A stretch of DNA of 64,000 nucleotides, taken from contig JAZARR010000187.1 in the NCBI GenBank assembly GCA_037389465.1, positions 2,666,001-2,730,000 on the forward strand, in the 5' to 3' direction. A program made the translations under genes and the position numbers. The stretch's first letter is position 1, and each line of letters begins with the position of its first letter. A model generated the notes under the pieces. The model had not been told where the DNA came from. It was given only the letters and a program-made list of their open reading frames with translations, and ran no database searches. Below are positions 1 through 12,269 of the stretch, in pieces. Source of the DNA: Baylisascaris procyonis (taxonomy: Eukaryota > Nematoda > Chromadorea > Rhabditida > Ascarididae).

Positions 1-613
1 AAAAAAATTGAATTAAAATATCTCAACAATAAGATTATATAAAATAAGTGAAACAATCGGCTTGCTGGTTTTTTTTTTTCATTAAATTAAATGAATAATC
101 TGGTTGTATGCGGAAGAATTTTTCCTCTTTTTTTTGATTTTTTTTTGATATTTCTTAACTTTTTTATATTCATCTTTTGCTGAGAGTAGTTTACACTTCC
201 GTTTCATAATCATTTCATTTGACGCAGTGATACAAGTGAACTTCCAGTTGTAATGATTATTGCTGTTAGAAATCCGTAAAACCATTTTCACACCTTTTTA
301 TTAAAAAAAAATTGATCGACTGTCGTCGTATCAAAAAAAAAAAAGACCTCCCATTCTAAATCCTCCAATGTATTTTTAATTTCGGTAATTATTGATAATG
401 TTATCTTAAAGTATTGATATAAAAATAAAGGAAAATTAGAAAAAAAAGATATAAAATTGATATATAAACTATTATATAAGGCAAATTGATGTTTGAAAAA
501 AATTTTAAAAAGAGTCAAAAAGCTAAAAAAAAACATTTTTAACGATTCATATTCCTACTAAAATTTAAATTGAAGAAATTTTTTCATAATAATAAACAAT
601 TTGAAAATTTCAG
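1..613. other. Intron or 5' flank left of the first LDLa-gene exon
   Basis: AT-rich sequence with T and A runs and no coding-like island. It ends in a clear acceptor, AAATTTCAG at 605-613. The next exon begins in the middle of a codon, so this is an intron and the gene's start lies left of the window. Confidence 0.6.
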
Positions 614-741
614 AATATTTCATTGAAGCGACACGTGCTCATAATGCTGCAAAATCGAATTCGATAAACAACGGGCATAATGGCCACGAAAGGAACAACG
701 GACATAATAATGCCTATCAACATCGTTCAGCTATTGCTGAG
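614..741 (+). CDS. LDLa gene, exon 1 in window (linker)
   Basis: The exon runs from acceptor TTTCAG to donor GAG|GTTTTT, phase 1 in and phase 0 out. It encodes (E)[10 protein letters not shown] followed by an Asn/His/Ser-rich linker without cysteines. Its opening (E)YF..A..RH resembles that of the 5830 exon, suggesting exon duplication. Confidence 0.65.
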
Positions 742-3700
742 GTTTTTATTTTGAATAAAATTTTTTTCTAATTTTTTTTTTTCTTTTTTTTGATTTGGTT
801 TGATTAATCTCCAATAATATGAGAAAAATTTTTGAAAAAATTATTCCTATAATAAACAAAATTTTCAAATTTTCCACGCGCTTATGAGTGAAACGATTTG
901 AAAAATGTGGCGTTTTATTTGGAATGAAGAAGTGTGAAATATCACGGAAGGTTTTTAGGTTTTGCACATTGATGATTTAGGCTATAAGGGGACGGTGGAA
1001 TGGTTTAATTTTTAAAGATTTTAGGCAGCAAAGGGGGGGGGGGGCGGCAGCGATGTGAGCGATTTCGAATTTTGTACTTCAGTGTTATTCTATATGGTTT
1101 AGCGTGTTATGGAGAAATTGCCAAAAGCAATTTTATAAAACTGTTTCATATTTGTGAAACAATTAAGGAAAAAAAATAGCACAATATTTTATTTTTAGTG
1201 AATTTTTTACAACTATGAGATTTTTCTAAAAATATGTTGTCTCGGAGCGATAATTTATCGTATCGGAATGATAATTGAAAGCAACTGTAACTGAAATCGT
1301 ATACCGTATTTAGTTAACAGAAGACCACGGTCTTCTATTTCTATTAAGCTATAATTTGGATACCAGGAAAAGAAATTATAGAATGTAATCGTCGAATTAT
1401 CAGTTCAAATTTGTTTGTACAGTATTAATTTCAAAGAGATCAACGATCAGATTTGTATTAATTTTAGAGAGATCAAAGATCGAGATTTAAAGCAAAATAA
1501 AGGATTTGTCTAGTGAGTTTCATTTAATTAACAGTAAAATGAACTCTAGTGGAAGTTAAAAGAGGGATAAGCAATTTTTTGATAGAATCTTTAGACGCTT
1601 AAGAAGCTCTACGAATTGTTTCATGCTTAGAAAATTGTTGAAAACATATTACAGGTATCGGGCAATGGAAATTCTCACAGAGGCAACTATCTAGAATATA
1701 GCCAAACGGAAGAGCAAACAGTGGAAGCGGCACCTCCCGAAAAACAGTGCAACGACTCCGAATATAGGTAATCTTATTTGTATTACGTGGAAATAAAACT
1801 TGGAAAGGAAGTTTTCATGTTAAATAGGATTTAATGTGCACGAAGGTAATGTTCATTGACCAGGTGAACCTGGTGAAATTTGCATCTCATATGAAGTGGG
1901 GAAACATTCTTTTCAACGATCGTGATGAGTGAAATTGTCGAGAAATAAAGAGACTCATGGGCAAAGTTTATGCGAAGATTCTCCCTGATCCTCTCCCCCC
2001 ACTTGTTCCTTCATTTGCCTTTCCCTTCCCTTCCCCAACCTCCACTGCTCCGCATCCACTACCCCCTCTCCCCACTCACCTATCCTCGTACTATCCTCAT
2101 TCCTTCCGAAACTTTAGTTTGAGTCGACCCCATCTGTATAGCTGTGTAGAATCGGGTAAATAGCTTGATACTGCTAGACGCTGTCTGTCGTAGAAGTTAA
2201 AGAAGTCATTTCACATTCCATATAATAAATGAAGATCAGAATAACTCTAATTTGGGAGGCATAAGTAATCGGAGCGATTGAGTCATTAAACGTTCTTTCT
2301 AAAAGATTTTCGTTTATTAATATGTAAATTAGTTTGTAAATTTGCATAAAAATTTAGATATCCGATATTTACGACAGTGAAACTAATTCGCTATTTTCAA
2401 TCTAATTCGCTATTTTGGATTGAAATTTAATTTTTTGCTAGCAATAAATATTTGAATTCGTTGTATCGATCGAATAATACATTTGTAAATTTAATTTATG
2501 CAAAAAATGAAATTTCTCTAGAATATATTTAGAAAATTTCTTTCAAAAAGCACATCGATTCCAATATAGAATAATCGAAGCGAATAGAAAATTCCCAAAG
2601 AATTTTTCATTGAAATTTTCCATTTTTCCCTCTTGGTTATTCAATAAGTAAACGAATAAGAGATTTTTTGCAAAAAGTTTTGCATCTTTGTTTCTTTTTT
2701 TCTTTGCTTCACTATGCAAATAGCAATGAAATTGTGTTCAATTTCATTCGTTTTGTTGACATATCGTCTGATGGAAACGTTTGAATCATAATATAAACTA
2801 CAAAAAAAAAAGGAAATAATATCTTAAAATGCAACATGGAAAGAATTGTGTACATATTCGATACTTTCACATTCACTTATCGCCTCATAATAATATAGGG
2901 CTTAAAATGAGTGCTGCAAATATATCGGATCTAAAAAAAATTTTCAGCATTAGCGTCATATGAGCTCAATGAGACGATAAATAATATGAAAACTTTCCAA
3001 TTTTTTTTTGGAAAAAGAGGCATCAATTTTTTTTTCATTTGAATGTTTGATAAATTTTTCAAATATTCTAGACGCAAATAATGCTCGAATTTTTTTCCGT
3101 GAAAAAGAAAAGAATTTGGGCAATTCAGACTTTATTATTTGTTCTATTCAAATTCTATTATAGAAAGCGTGCGTTTGCGGCAAATAATTTTATTATTTTT
3201 TCCAATAGTATAAATCGTCGTTTTAATAAATATTATTGTTAAATAATAAGTATTAACACTCCGATGGCAGATATTACTGCTTTATTAGTAAATATTTCTA
3301 CCTTAAGAGGAGTATCTAGATTGAAGGATGTGTGTTTTTTTTTCAAAATGTAAGCCATATTTTAATAATAATTATTCATAATATGAACCTAATTAAGGTG
3401 TCCATATTTAACACAAACGGTATGTGTTCACTATGAGAAACTATGCGATGGTCATGACGATTGTGGTGATGGCAGTGATGAGGTGAAATGTGAGAGTGAA
3501 AGTCGTGAAGAGGGAATTTGCACCGCCGATGAATATCGTTGTGATAATGGACAATGTATACCAATCGAACAAAAATGCAATCGTAGATATGATTGTCAAG
3601 ATGGTACCGATGAAACTGTTTGTGGTTGGTTTTTTTTTTAATCTTATTCCTCATCTGTTTTTCAATTTTTCTCAAATATTCAATTTTATTTTGAAAAATT

Positions 3701-6700
3701 TTTTCGTGTTACCAAATTTTTTTGAATTATTTGAATTGAATAGAAAGAAAATAAGAGCTTCGAGAAAATTTCATGTAAGTAATGTGTAAAATGTATTGAA
3801 AGAATATATATAATATATAATGGCGATCAAAAGTTTAGCATTAATTATGCAAATATAAATTGCTTCGTATTTGAACCTGCAGGCTAAAGAGAATTTAGTA
3901 TACAAGCAACTTATCAATTTTTTTTTTTTTTTGTTTATATTAGCAACAGTTAACTATTCAACGTCATAGGTCTCTAAGAATTTCAGTGGAAGTATTTATG
4001 TTAAAAGGTGATTCACTAATAGCTACTAGTATAGTAATACCTACTTATACAGTAATAGTTACTAATGCCGTGATGGTTTCCAAATATTAATAGTTACTGG
4101 TAGAATAAATAATAGATAGTTTAGTAATAGTTACTAATACAATAGTAGTTTCTAGTATAGTAATAGTTACTAGTATGATATTGGTTACTGGTAATGGTTA
4201 CTAATAACTATTAGTGCACAAGCATAAAAGAGATTATAGTCATCGAAATATTACTGCCTCTTTCAATGATATGAATTAGGAAGAGGGATGGGGACATAAA
4301 AATGGATATATTGTTGAACGTTTAAAGCAATGAAATGATGAAGAAAATTTTCGTCGTGAAAATAGATGATAGGTAACGTCTCACTTCGATAAGCATCACA
4401 CAAACACAAAATGTATTGCGTAACATTTTTTTTTTTCGTAGCGAATATTTTTACAACACGTTGAAGAATTATGCATTCGATTCGTCGAACAATTTCAGAA
4501 AAAAAAAATTTTTTTTTCTGTAAAAATCATAAAAATTATCAATATTAATAAATTCTAGACCATAGTATATATTACTTGTAATATCTTTTTTATATAGTCA
4601 TGAATTTTGCATCATAAAAAATTGAAGATGAACCTATACGAAAAAAAAGTTGGTAAAATTTGTTTTTTTTTTTTCATTAAAATACCACTTTATGATACTT
4701 ACTTTATTTATTCATTGAAATAAATAAATAAATAAATAAAATACCACTTTATGATAGAATACTGCTAACATCTCCCTGTTAGCGATACTTTATATAGAAG
4801 AAGTACTTTATCATATATCATATCAGTACTATAGAAAACTTAATTTATGTTGATTTTTGAATCGTCTGATAAAAATCAAAGAAAATTTCTCTTTTCCACT
4901 GAGATTAGGAGAAAATTATTAAAAAAAAATTCATTAGAATATTTAATACAATATTTAAAAAAATTTTTTGAGCCGCTATTTAGATTCATTTCTCTCTGTT
5001 TTTTTTTTGTGAAAAATATTCGGCGAAAATAAAAATAAAACATATCAAGATATCACTATCAATACAACGATGCTTCTATATTCTAAACAGTTTTATCAAA
5101 AAAAGCATCCTTTCTATTCTCTTTTAAACAGATAAATGAACGCTACAAAAATTGACAATCTATTTATCGTATTTCTATATTGAAATTTTTTTTACGCCGA
5201 AAAATTAATCTGAATTTTGTAAAGTTTACATTCAAATCAATCTTCAAAAATTTGCATATATCAATCGGGTTTTATTGATTGGCATGAAAGAATTGAGAGA
5301 TTTATGTGCATTTAGATCAGTACGTCTATTTGAAATTAGTAAGTGGAACGTTTTCGGTCGGATTGAACAATAAAAGATTGTTTATGGATTAAGTATTATG
5401 TTTTCTTCTTTTAGCAATACGAATATTCGACAATGCTCTTTTATATTTTATTTTTTTTAAAATATAAACCTCGATGAGATATTCTTATTTAAGGTTGCTG
5501 TTTTAGAAATTATTTATTGTAAAATTTCGGACATCATTTCCGCATGAATACGACTTTTCAATTTAATTCATCCCTCCTAGAGTTTCCTTAAATCAGATTG
5601 CTTGATTTTGGCGGTGGAAACGTTCAACAATGCTTGGTTGAAATCCTGACGAAGATATTGCCTTCATTATGCTTTCATTCACGCTTTCAGTAAAATCCGC
5701 ACAAATTTTTTGAGCAATTCATAAACCCAATGGGGATTATTTTGCGATTTTACGGTACTTGTATCAGTTTTATTTGAAGAAGTCATTGTCCTTTTTTGAA
5801 TGTTGCTAATCTATTTCATTTGTTTTCAGAATATTTCAAGGCTGCGATGAGTCGGCATTATAGCAATCAAGAAAATGAAGTTGGTGATGAAGGAAATGGG
5901 CGGAATACCGAAAATGAAAGACGGAGATTGGAAGAAGAAAGGCGACAAGCTGAAGAAACAAGACGACGCGAGGAAGAGTTGAGAAGAGAAGAGGAAGAAA
6001 GAAGAAGAGAGGAAGAAATAAGACGACGTGAGGAAGAATCGAGAAGAGAAGAAGAGGAAAGAAGGAGAGAGGAAGAAATAAGACGACGAGAAGAAGAAAT
6101 AAAACGACGAGAGGATGTGGAAAGGCATAGAGAGGATAAAGAGGAGCGTGAAGAATTGGAGGAAATTGGTCGAGATGAAGTGGATAATGAAGAGGAGCAA
6201 AGGCATCGAGAAGATGAGGAAAGCAGGAGAGAAGAGGAACGACGACGAGAGCATGCGGAAAGACTCGCTATCGAAGAGGAAAGGCGCAGGAAAGAAGAGG
6301 AAAGAGAACGACTCGAAGCGATGCGTCAAGAACATAGTAGAGTGAGTCATGCTTGTCTTAATTTCTGTCGCTTCCGGCAATTGCGGAAAATAGAGCTTAA
6401 ATAAAAACAGCTTTTTATATGATAACAATAAGGATTTCATATTTTTTTATCAGCTAAAGTTGAGCGTAAACTGATGCATACATAGTAATTAATCTTCTTT
6501 TTTTTTTAAATTTAAAATATTTATGAATAGAAATTTTTGATGATAATTCATCAAAGATATAATTTTGAAGAAATAATTTTTAGTCAACATTTATAGAGTT
6601 GAGACATAGAATTAGGATTTCCCAGAAAATTTTCTACGCTACGAAAATTAGAATATCACCGAAAATTGCAGTTCCTTCAAATGCTTCTAACAATATTCAG

Positions 6701-7686
6701 TAGCGAATATTAATCTCATATTTTGAAATTTATAAATCTTTACCTTTTCCCTTTTCCATATTCCCCCTCCGATTAATCCTCCACCAGTTCAGTGGGAAAG
6801 GAATTGCGGTATTTATTATTCATGACATGAATTGTGAAAGCGGCTCTCTATTCGTCCAATTGTTAAACCTTCAAATTCTGAAATTTTTTTATCGTGTCAA
6901 CTAATTGGATTTAAGCGTAATAACTTTTATCATGTGAATTTCCTGCTAATCTCTATGAAATATTAGAAATTGCAGTGAAAATATTGGATTTTTTTCTCAA
7001 AAATTTTTTCCCAATATAGAGCTGCTACTAACAATTTAAATACTAAATTTTTTTTTTCTCCAAATATTTAGCTTTATTGGTAATATTTTAGAATGTAGTT
7101 TTGAGACTTATATATTGATTGCTATATATTTCATATGAATGATTTTCAATTGAAAGTTATCACTTCCCTTCTCCACTCTCTCTTTTTTCTTCAACTCCCA
7201 CCCAAACCTCCTCCTTTCTCTTTATTGCTTACAACCCAATTTTTCATCCAAGCTTTTCATTTTATGCTTAAACTTCCACTATAAGACTATTTTTATTTCA
7301 TTCTCATATCAAAATTTTTCTTATTTCAAGAGTGATTATGTTTGACAGACAAGTGACTTCAACAGATGAGACTATTTAACTATTGACTAGATGTTGTGTG
7401 TAGAATTGAGTGCGAAAGAAAAAAAAAACAATAAGATAGCTATGAGAGTGTAATGCTTATCGGTCAACATTGCAACCAACACAAAGTGTATTCATTCCCA
7501 TAGCTTACACCCCAATAACATTTGCAATTGCACGAGATTATCCATTGATATAGGAAGTATACGATTTTTACAATACCGTAATCCATCAGTCCATTGTAAA
7601 AAAATATTTCACTTCAAACGTTAAGAAATTCTTAACATATCAATACGAAACAATAATCTCATAGCACATCGATATAATCTCATAGC

Positions 7687-7775
<89 letters not shown>

Positions 7776-8406
7776 CCGTAGTATTGAAATATTCATGATT
7801 GTTTACTGTCTCTATATCTCTTTTAGTGCATCTTTTTTTTTTTTTAATGCGATTGCATTATGAAAAATATCGAATAGTTGCATTTTTTTTTTGCACCAAA
7901 AAATTTAGAAAGGCTAAAAAACAGCAAATAATTGAAAAGTGAGCTATCTCATAAAAAAACCAATCGTTTCCTTTTCCTACAGTAATAAATATTCACATAG
8001 TTTTATAAATTGTGTAATGCATATTGTAATGGTTTTTCAAAGATATATAAATAAAGGTAGCATTGAAGGTATAATAGATAGAAAAGGTAAAACAGTTATG
8101 AAATGAAATTTAGAGTAAATAATTATGTTCGTGGAGTATATTTATCACATTGAAATAATATATAATCCACAGGAACATATATAAAAGATAAGGAGAATAA
8201 ACCATTAGCATGAATCGTCCTTCTCCTTACTCCCCACTGAGGGGAAAATCTTTCAAATTTCAGTGTATTTTTCTGTAAGGTTTTTTTTATTCCGGAAAAA
8301 CCGCCATTTTTATGAGAGAATTCGCCAAGATTTACGAAGATTTTTCTACTCAATTAAGCCTCAAGAAGAATTGATCTATTTGTTCCCCACCGTGCGTGCA
8401 GAAGTT

Positions 8407-8495
<89 letters not shown>

Positions 8496-9061
8496 GGAAA
8501 AAATGCCTGTGTATTATGAACGTTCTGATATTGTAGTCTTATTAAACGAAAAGATAATTTTGCTTCAAATAAGAGGTTATCGGAAATAACGCACATTGAA
8601 ATTTTAAAAATGCGCATTTAAGAACTAAATTCAAAAATGTTAAGCCGGAGAATTTTGTATGCGCTATTTATGAAACAATCACATTTTTACTGCACGAAGG
8701 CGATTACTAAATTTTCAATTCGAGTAAATTTTCGAAATTTTAAAATATTTTTTTCAAAAATTCACTCGGCAGAAAAAATTTCAGCGTATTGATCAAAATT
8801 TGGTCGAACCAATTGACGGCCATGATAAGCAACAGCCCGAATACGAACAACGACAAAGACAAGATGAGTCTGAACGTGAAGAGGAGACTTGCCTCGAGCA
8901 TGAGTTTCGTTGCAATTCTGGAGAATGTATCGACCGTCGACGTGTTTGCGATACTCGTAGCGATTGTCAGGATGCATCGGATGAAGCACATTGTCATCGA
9001 TTAAGACCTCATGCATCGGCAACGATTCTATCATCGCCGAAATCTGCATCACAACGGCGAG
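614..9061 (+). CDS. LDLa-repeat secreted or matrix protein (partial; possible perlecan N-terminal extension)
   Basis: Five exons (614-741, 1655-1767, 3398-3624, 5830-6341, 8785-9061) join in a single frame of 1257 nt. The product has a Ser/Asn/His-rich linker and an LDLa repeat split by an intron after SEYR. A second LDLa repeat (CTADEYRC...DGTDETVC) follows, then an Arg/Glu-rich helix of about 140 residues and a third LDLa repeat (CLEHEFRC...DASDEAHC). Each LDLa repeat has six cysteines and the acidic SDE/TDE calcium-binding end. The LDLa fold is extracellular, so the protein is presumably secreted, but no signal peptide is in view. The gene is incomplete on the left because the first exon enters in phase 1. 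On the right, exon 5 ends in phase 1, as perlecan exon 2 requires. Reading on instead meets a stop at 9067. Either reading is possible: a long perlecan N-terminus, or a separate gene. Confidence 0.75.
742..1654. other. Intron
   Basis: A 913-bp intron. It is AT-rich with a G run near 1034-1044, and I see no coding-like sequence in it. Confidence 0.6.
1655..1767 (+). CDS. LDLa gene, exon 2 (linker and start of LDLa 1)
   Basis: The acceptor is ATTACAG and the donor AG|GTAATC; the exon is phase 0 in and phase 2 out. It encodes [20 protein letters not shown], then an acidic stretch and the first cysteine of an LDLa repeat (QCNDSEYR). The intron interrupts the LDLa domain after its SEYR motif. Confidence 0.7.
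1768..3397. other. Intron inside LDLa 1
   Basis: A 1.6-kb intron with a C/T-rich patch at 1981-2090. The patch gives a Pro/Ser-rich open frame that looks like a composition artefact. Nothing else was recognised. Confidence 0.55.
3398..3624 (+). CDS. LDLa gene, exon 3 (rest of LDLa 1 and all of LDLa 2)
   Basis: The acceptor AATTAAG lacks a strong pyrimidine tract but restores the frame exactly (AG|G = Arg), so CPYLTQTVC follows SEYR. It completes LDLa 1 ([17 protein letters not shown]) and encodes LDLa 2 ([13 protein letters not shown], then [16 protein letters not shown]). The exon leaves in phase 1 at TGT G|GTTGGT. All 12 expected cysteines of the two repeats are present once exon 2 is joined. 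Confidence 0.85.
3625..5829. other. Intron
   Basis: A 2.2-kb intron containing a degenerate TAGTAATAGTTACTA-type repeat (4013-4216) and an ATAA run (4720-4742). I see no coding island. Confidence 0.55.
4013..4216. repeat. Degenerate tandem repeat of a TAGTTACTA-type unit
   Basis: Units such as AGTAATAGTTACTAATA recur about eight to ten times with drift in sequence and spacing. The core TAGTTACTA is partly palindromic. It is intronic. Confidence 0.7.
5830..6341 (+). CDS. LDLa gene, exon 4 (Arg/Glu-rich helix)
   Basis: The exon runs from acceptor TTTTCAG to the strong donor AGA|GTGAGT, phase 1 in and phase 0 out, 512 nt. It encodes (E)[16 protein letters not shown], then about 140 residues made almost wholly of R and E with I, L, H and D, in runs such as [13 protein letters not shown]. 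Glu and Arg alternate in blocks of three to four, which favours salt bridges at i/i+4, as in ER/K single alpha-helices. There are no cysteines in the helix. Part of the stretch is a 60-bp tandem duplication (5958-6100). Confidence 0.8.
5958..6100 (+). repeat. Coding 60-bp tandem duplication (20 residues)
   Basis: The 60-bp segments starting near 5981 and 6041 are nearly identical, and part of a third copy precedes them. The unit length is a multiple of three, so the duplication extended the helix without breaking the frame. Confidence 0.75.
7688..7774. repeat. (TA)n microsatellite
   Basis: About 43 uninterrupted TA dinucleotides. Confidence 0.98.
8409..8493. repeat. (TA)n microsatellite
   Basis: About 42 uninterrupted TA dinucleotides, in the same intron as the 7688 tract. 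Confidence 0.98.
8785..9061 (+). CDS. LDLa gene, exon 5 (LDLa 3 and basic tail)
   Basis: The acceptor is ATTTCAG, phase 0 in. It encodes [20 protein letters not shown], an acidic Gln/Arg/Glu linker, then LDLa 3 ([29 protein letters not shown]) with all six cysteines. About 28 basic, Ser-rich residues follow. The likely donor is CGAG|GTGGGT at 9062 (phase 1 out). GG|GTAATT at 9066 (phase 2) is an alternative. If unspliced, the frame stops at TAA 9067-9069, ten bases before an AATAAA. Confidence 0.85.
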
Positions 9062-9078
9062 GTGGGTAATTTGTATAA

Positions 9079-9084
9079 AATAAA
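9079..9084 (+). terminator. Possible polyadenylation signal AATAAA
   Basis: AATAAA begins ten bases after the TAA that ends the unspliced reading of LDLa exon 5. Very short 3'UTRs occur in nematodes, but AATAAA is common by chance in DNA this AT-rich. Confidence 0.25.
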
Positions 9085-9575
9085 GGAAATAGGCCAACTC
9101 AAAATTTCGACAAAGCAACGTTGATAGTCTTATATTCTAATATCAACATCTATTATTTTATTTAGAGCACCCCTATTCGAACATATATGATATAAGAAAG
9201 TGATATATCATTTGAGCGATGCTTTATCTAAATCTGAGTTTGGTCTATTTTCTCACGTAGATTTTTGCACATCAATTTTCTTGCAGAAAATATTTTTGAA
9301 ATTTGTTTATTCGTCAGGTATATGTGTGTGTTTGGATGTATATCGACAGACTGTGCACACTCTAGCAAAAGGTGCTTTAAAATGCTACTTTTGCACGTTG
9401 AGCGATGCACACGTGCATTGTGGTATATCGTTCAGCTTTAAAGCTGTTCGACATGCTCCTCTTCGTTTTTCAAAACCATTCCGCTATCACTGCCACATCT
9501 CATATAGACGAAAAACGATAAAAATGCCAAGAATTTTTTGTTATTGGTAAAAGCATTGCTAATAATATGAGAATT

Positions 9576-9611
<36 letters not shown>

Positions 9612-9689
9612 GATAATATACGTATGATCACATGCATACGTATATATTTGCATAAATATATGCATGTGTTTGCAAACACTTATGCTTAT

Positions 9690-9812
9690 AAATAAATAAA
9701 AAATAAACAAATAAATAAATAAGTGAGTGCATAAATGAATAAACAAATAAATAAATGAATATATATACAAATAAATAAATAAGTAAACAAATAGATAAAT
9801 AAATAAATGTAA
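9690..9812. repeat. (AAATA)/(ATAA)n simple repeat
   Basis: Degenerate AAATAAAT and ACAAATA units, preceded by a short TA tract at 9580-9608. Confidence 0.9.
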
Positions 9813-12221
9813 ATATTCGAGCGCTGTTTTAAATAAATGTATGTGATGATTTGCTGCTGTAATCGATAATTAGTCAAACAGATAGAGGTCGGAGGTTAAA
9901 GTCATACCATAAGCTCGCGTTATACTTCACAGCTGGAATTTGTGAGTGGACATAGTGGGCTGGAAAATTACTGGGGATGAGTTTATACCGTTTTTATAAA
10001 CTTAAGAAGAGAGTATCATTCGGGATGATTTGATAAACGATTTTAATAAAACGATATGGGAGACAGTAAGATCGGTTACATACAGTAAGATCGGATCGGA
10101 ACGGTTATAGTTGCTCACTATGCAATGTTGAACATCTTGTTCTGGTAGAGTGATGCCTATAGCGTCAATAAAATAGAATGGTTTTGAGGGAATAGAATAT
10201 ACTTATCTTTAATACCTTCATTGGAGTCCCTAGAATAAAACCCGGCGACTATAAGACTCGAGGATTTAAAGAGGGAACGAGAGTTTATTGAGGAGGGGAG
10301 AGTGTTTATCTTCGTAGAATTTTGGTGTAGTTCAACAATAGCGCACATTTTGCTTTGCATATAGATCGAATTGAGTATTTATTGTATTTGAGTATTTATT
10401 CAAGATTCATGACAGGAAAGGATCCAGTAGCAGAAGAGGGGGGGTGCTATTTTTTCTTCTTAGTTTACGGTAAATTCGCGGGCATAGAAGTATGAGAGAC
10501 TGTGGTAATGAATGTTATTAGTGCTAATGAGTAGTTTGTTGTTGAGTTATCATCGTAAACTTATTATTGTGTGATCGATTTATGGTTGATAAGGTGTTTC
10601 TTCGTTGTTGACAGCCGGTCTCGAATTAGCCACAATGCAACGCAAAACTGGTGACACCTGCGCTCATATATTGTGATTAGCGATGCATTTAGACGGGCGC
10701 AATAGGAAACAAACAAAAACGATGATGCGCTCACGCATACAGCGACCATCACACCTTAAATTCCTTCGCTTTTCTCCATCATTGTACTCCTAGTTACGCC
10801 ATTGCAATTCCATCGTCAATTAGAAAATCATCTTTTTATACTTCTTATTCCTAAAATTATTCATCGATCTATTTCTCTCTTTCTTCCTCGGATCTCACTC
10901 AGTAGTTACTGTCTGGGTTCTTCGTTGCTAATATTTATGCCCTACGGCGGTTCCCAAAGTAATACGCTGCAAAGAAAATTGACTGCAAGAGAAAGAAAAT
11001 GAGCATCTGATCGATGATGTCGAATAATAGTTGCCAAGAAATATGTCTCACTGAAATACAAAATTATTGACGCCACTCGTCTATCCATTATGTAACGATC
11101 TCATGTTTTAACTCTCTCATTTTTTCATTTGCAATTTACAACGCCACATACAATTTTTTAGTAGTTGCAACGCTATAAATTAATGTTTAAAGCATTGTAT
11201 AGCTATTGAATCTTTCGTATCGTTTTACTGAAATTTCACTCACATTCATTGAGAGAAATTCTCGATGAACTCATAAAAGTTTTTCTAACGTCATTTAATG
11301 CAATCAATAGTTTATTTCGTTCAGTTATCTCGAAATTAATAGTCTATTATCTTTGTGCAGAAAGAACTAGCATATATTGCGGTATTTTTGTATTTTGCAA
11401 TTATTTTCGCTCAATTTTTCTTTTCTTAGTTTTTCGAATTAAAGTATGGAAGAAATTATTCTACGAAAATCGCTCTTTTATTTACATTTTTTTTAGTGGA
11501 TTAAATGATAAACGCGCAATTCATAGTTTCTTTACAAAATTATGTCGCTCTAATGGACGATATGATAGTCTTTCATTGCATTATTACTCGATATTGAAGG
11601 ATTTGCATAGAAGATATTCGACTATAAATATTGCTTCGATTAACTTCGATATAATTTTATATATATTACTACTACAGCATAGATTATTGCGTATATATAT
11701 TGACCGGAAATATAGTTGAAATTCTTCATCCTCTTCAAACAGTCTCTCCCGTCTTCTTTGATTGTGAAGAGGAATTAAGAAATTTGTCGGAAGAAGGAGT
11801 TTCTTTTCTTTTTTTAAATTTTTACTTCCTCTTCCTTCTTCCATTCATTCTTTTCAATTTGCTATTTTCTCAACCCTTAATTAGACCCTATAATTTGTGG
11901 GTGCCATCTCAATGGCTCCTTCTTTTCCCCCTCCCATCTCCGATTAGAAAAGAATAGAGGAGGAATTGCAGAACTAGTGAGCTTATCTATTGCGTCGAAT
12001 ATATTTTTATCATTATCAATGGTGTAATATTTCCCTATCGTAGCAAATGACTGGAGACGTATTAAGGTGTATTAACGTTGCATTATCACTGAGCTTTTTT
12101 TTTTTTTTTTTTTTGATGCGTTTCGTGCAAAATAAATTCTGGCGATCAATGTGAAAATGATTCTGGATACAAACCGCTACCATAAACCCACAAATCATGT
12201 GTCCTTCAATAATTCTATATG

Positions 12222-12226
<5 letters not shown>

Positions 12227-12269
<43 letters not shown>
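12227..12269. repeat. (ATA)n trinucleotide microsatellite
   Basis: About 14 AAT/ATA trinucleotides without interruption. Confidence 0.95.

Larger units (their letters stand above)
6342..8784. other. Intron with two long TA tracts
   Basis: A 2.4-kb intron carrying two separate (TA)n arrays about 640 bp apart. I see no coding island. Open frames over the arrays encode only repeated Ile-Tyr and are artefacts. Confidence 0.6.

Noticed and set aside
5826..6440. Long minus-strand open frame rich in Phe/Ser/Leu
   Set aside because: It is the antisense of the Arg/Glu-rich exon. The low-complexity GA composition removes stops on both strands.
8263..8617. Open frames encoding long Ile-Tyr repeats on both strands
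   Set aside because: These are translations of the (TA)n microsatellite.
8762..9118. 118-codon minus-strand open frame
   Set aside because: Antisense shadow of the LDLa 3 exon, which has six conserved cysteines on the plus strand.
9200..9550. 116-codon plus-strand frame with several Cys and His
   Set aside because: It starts from a TTG, has no splice or domain support, and the minus strand is partly open too. Chance is likely.
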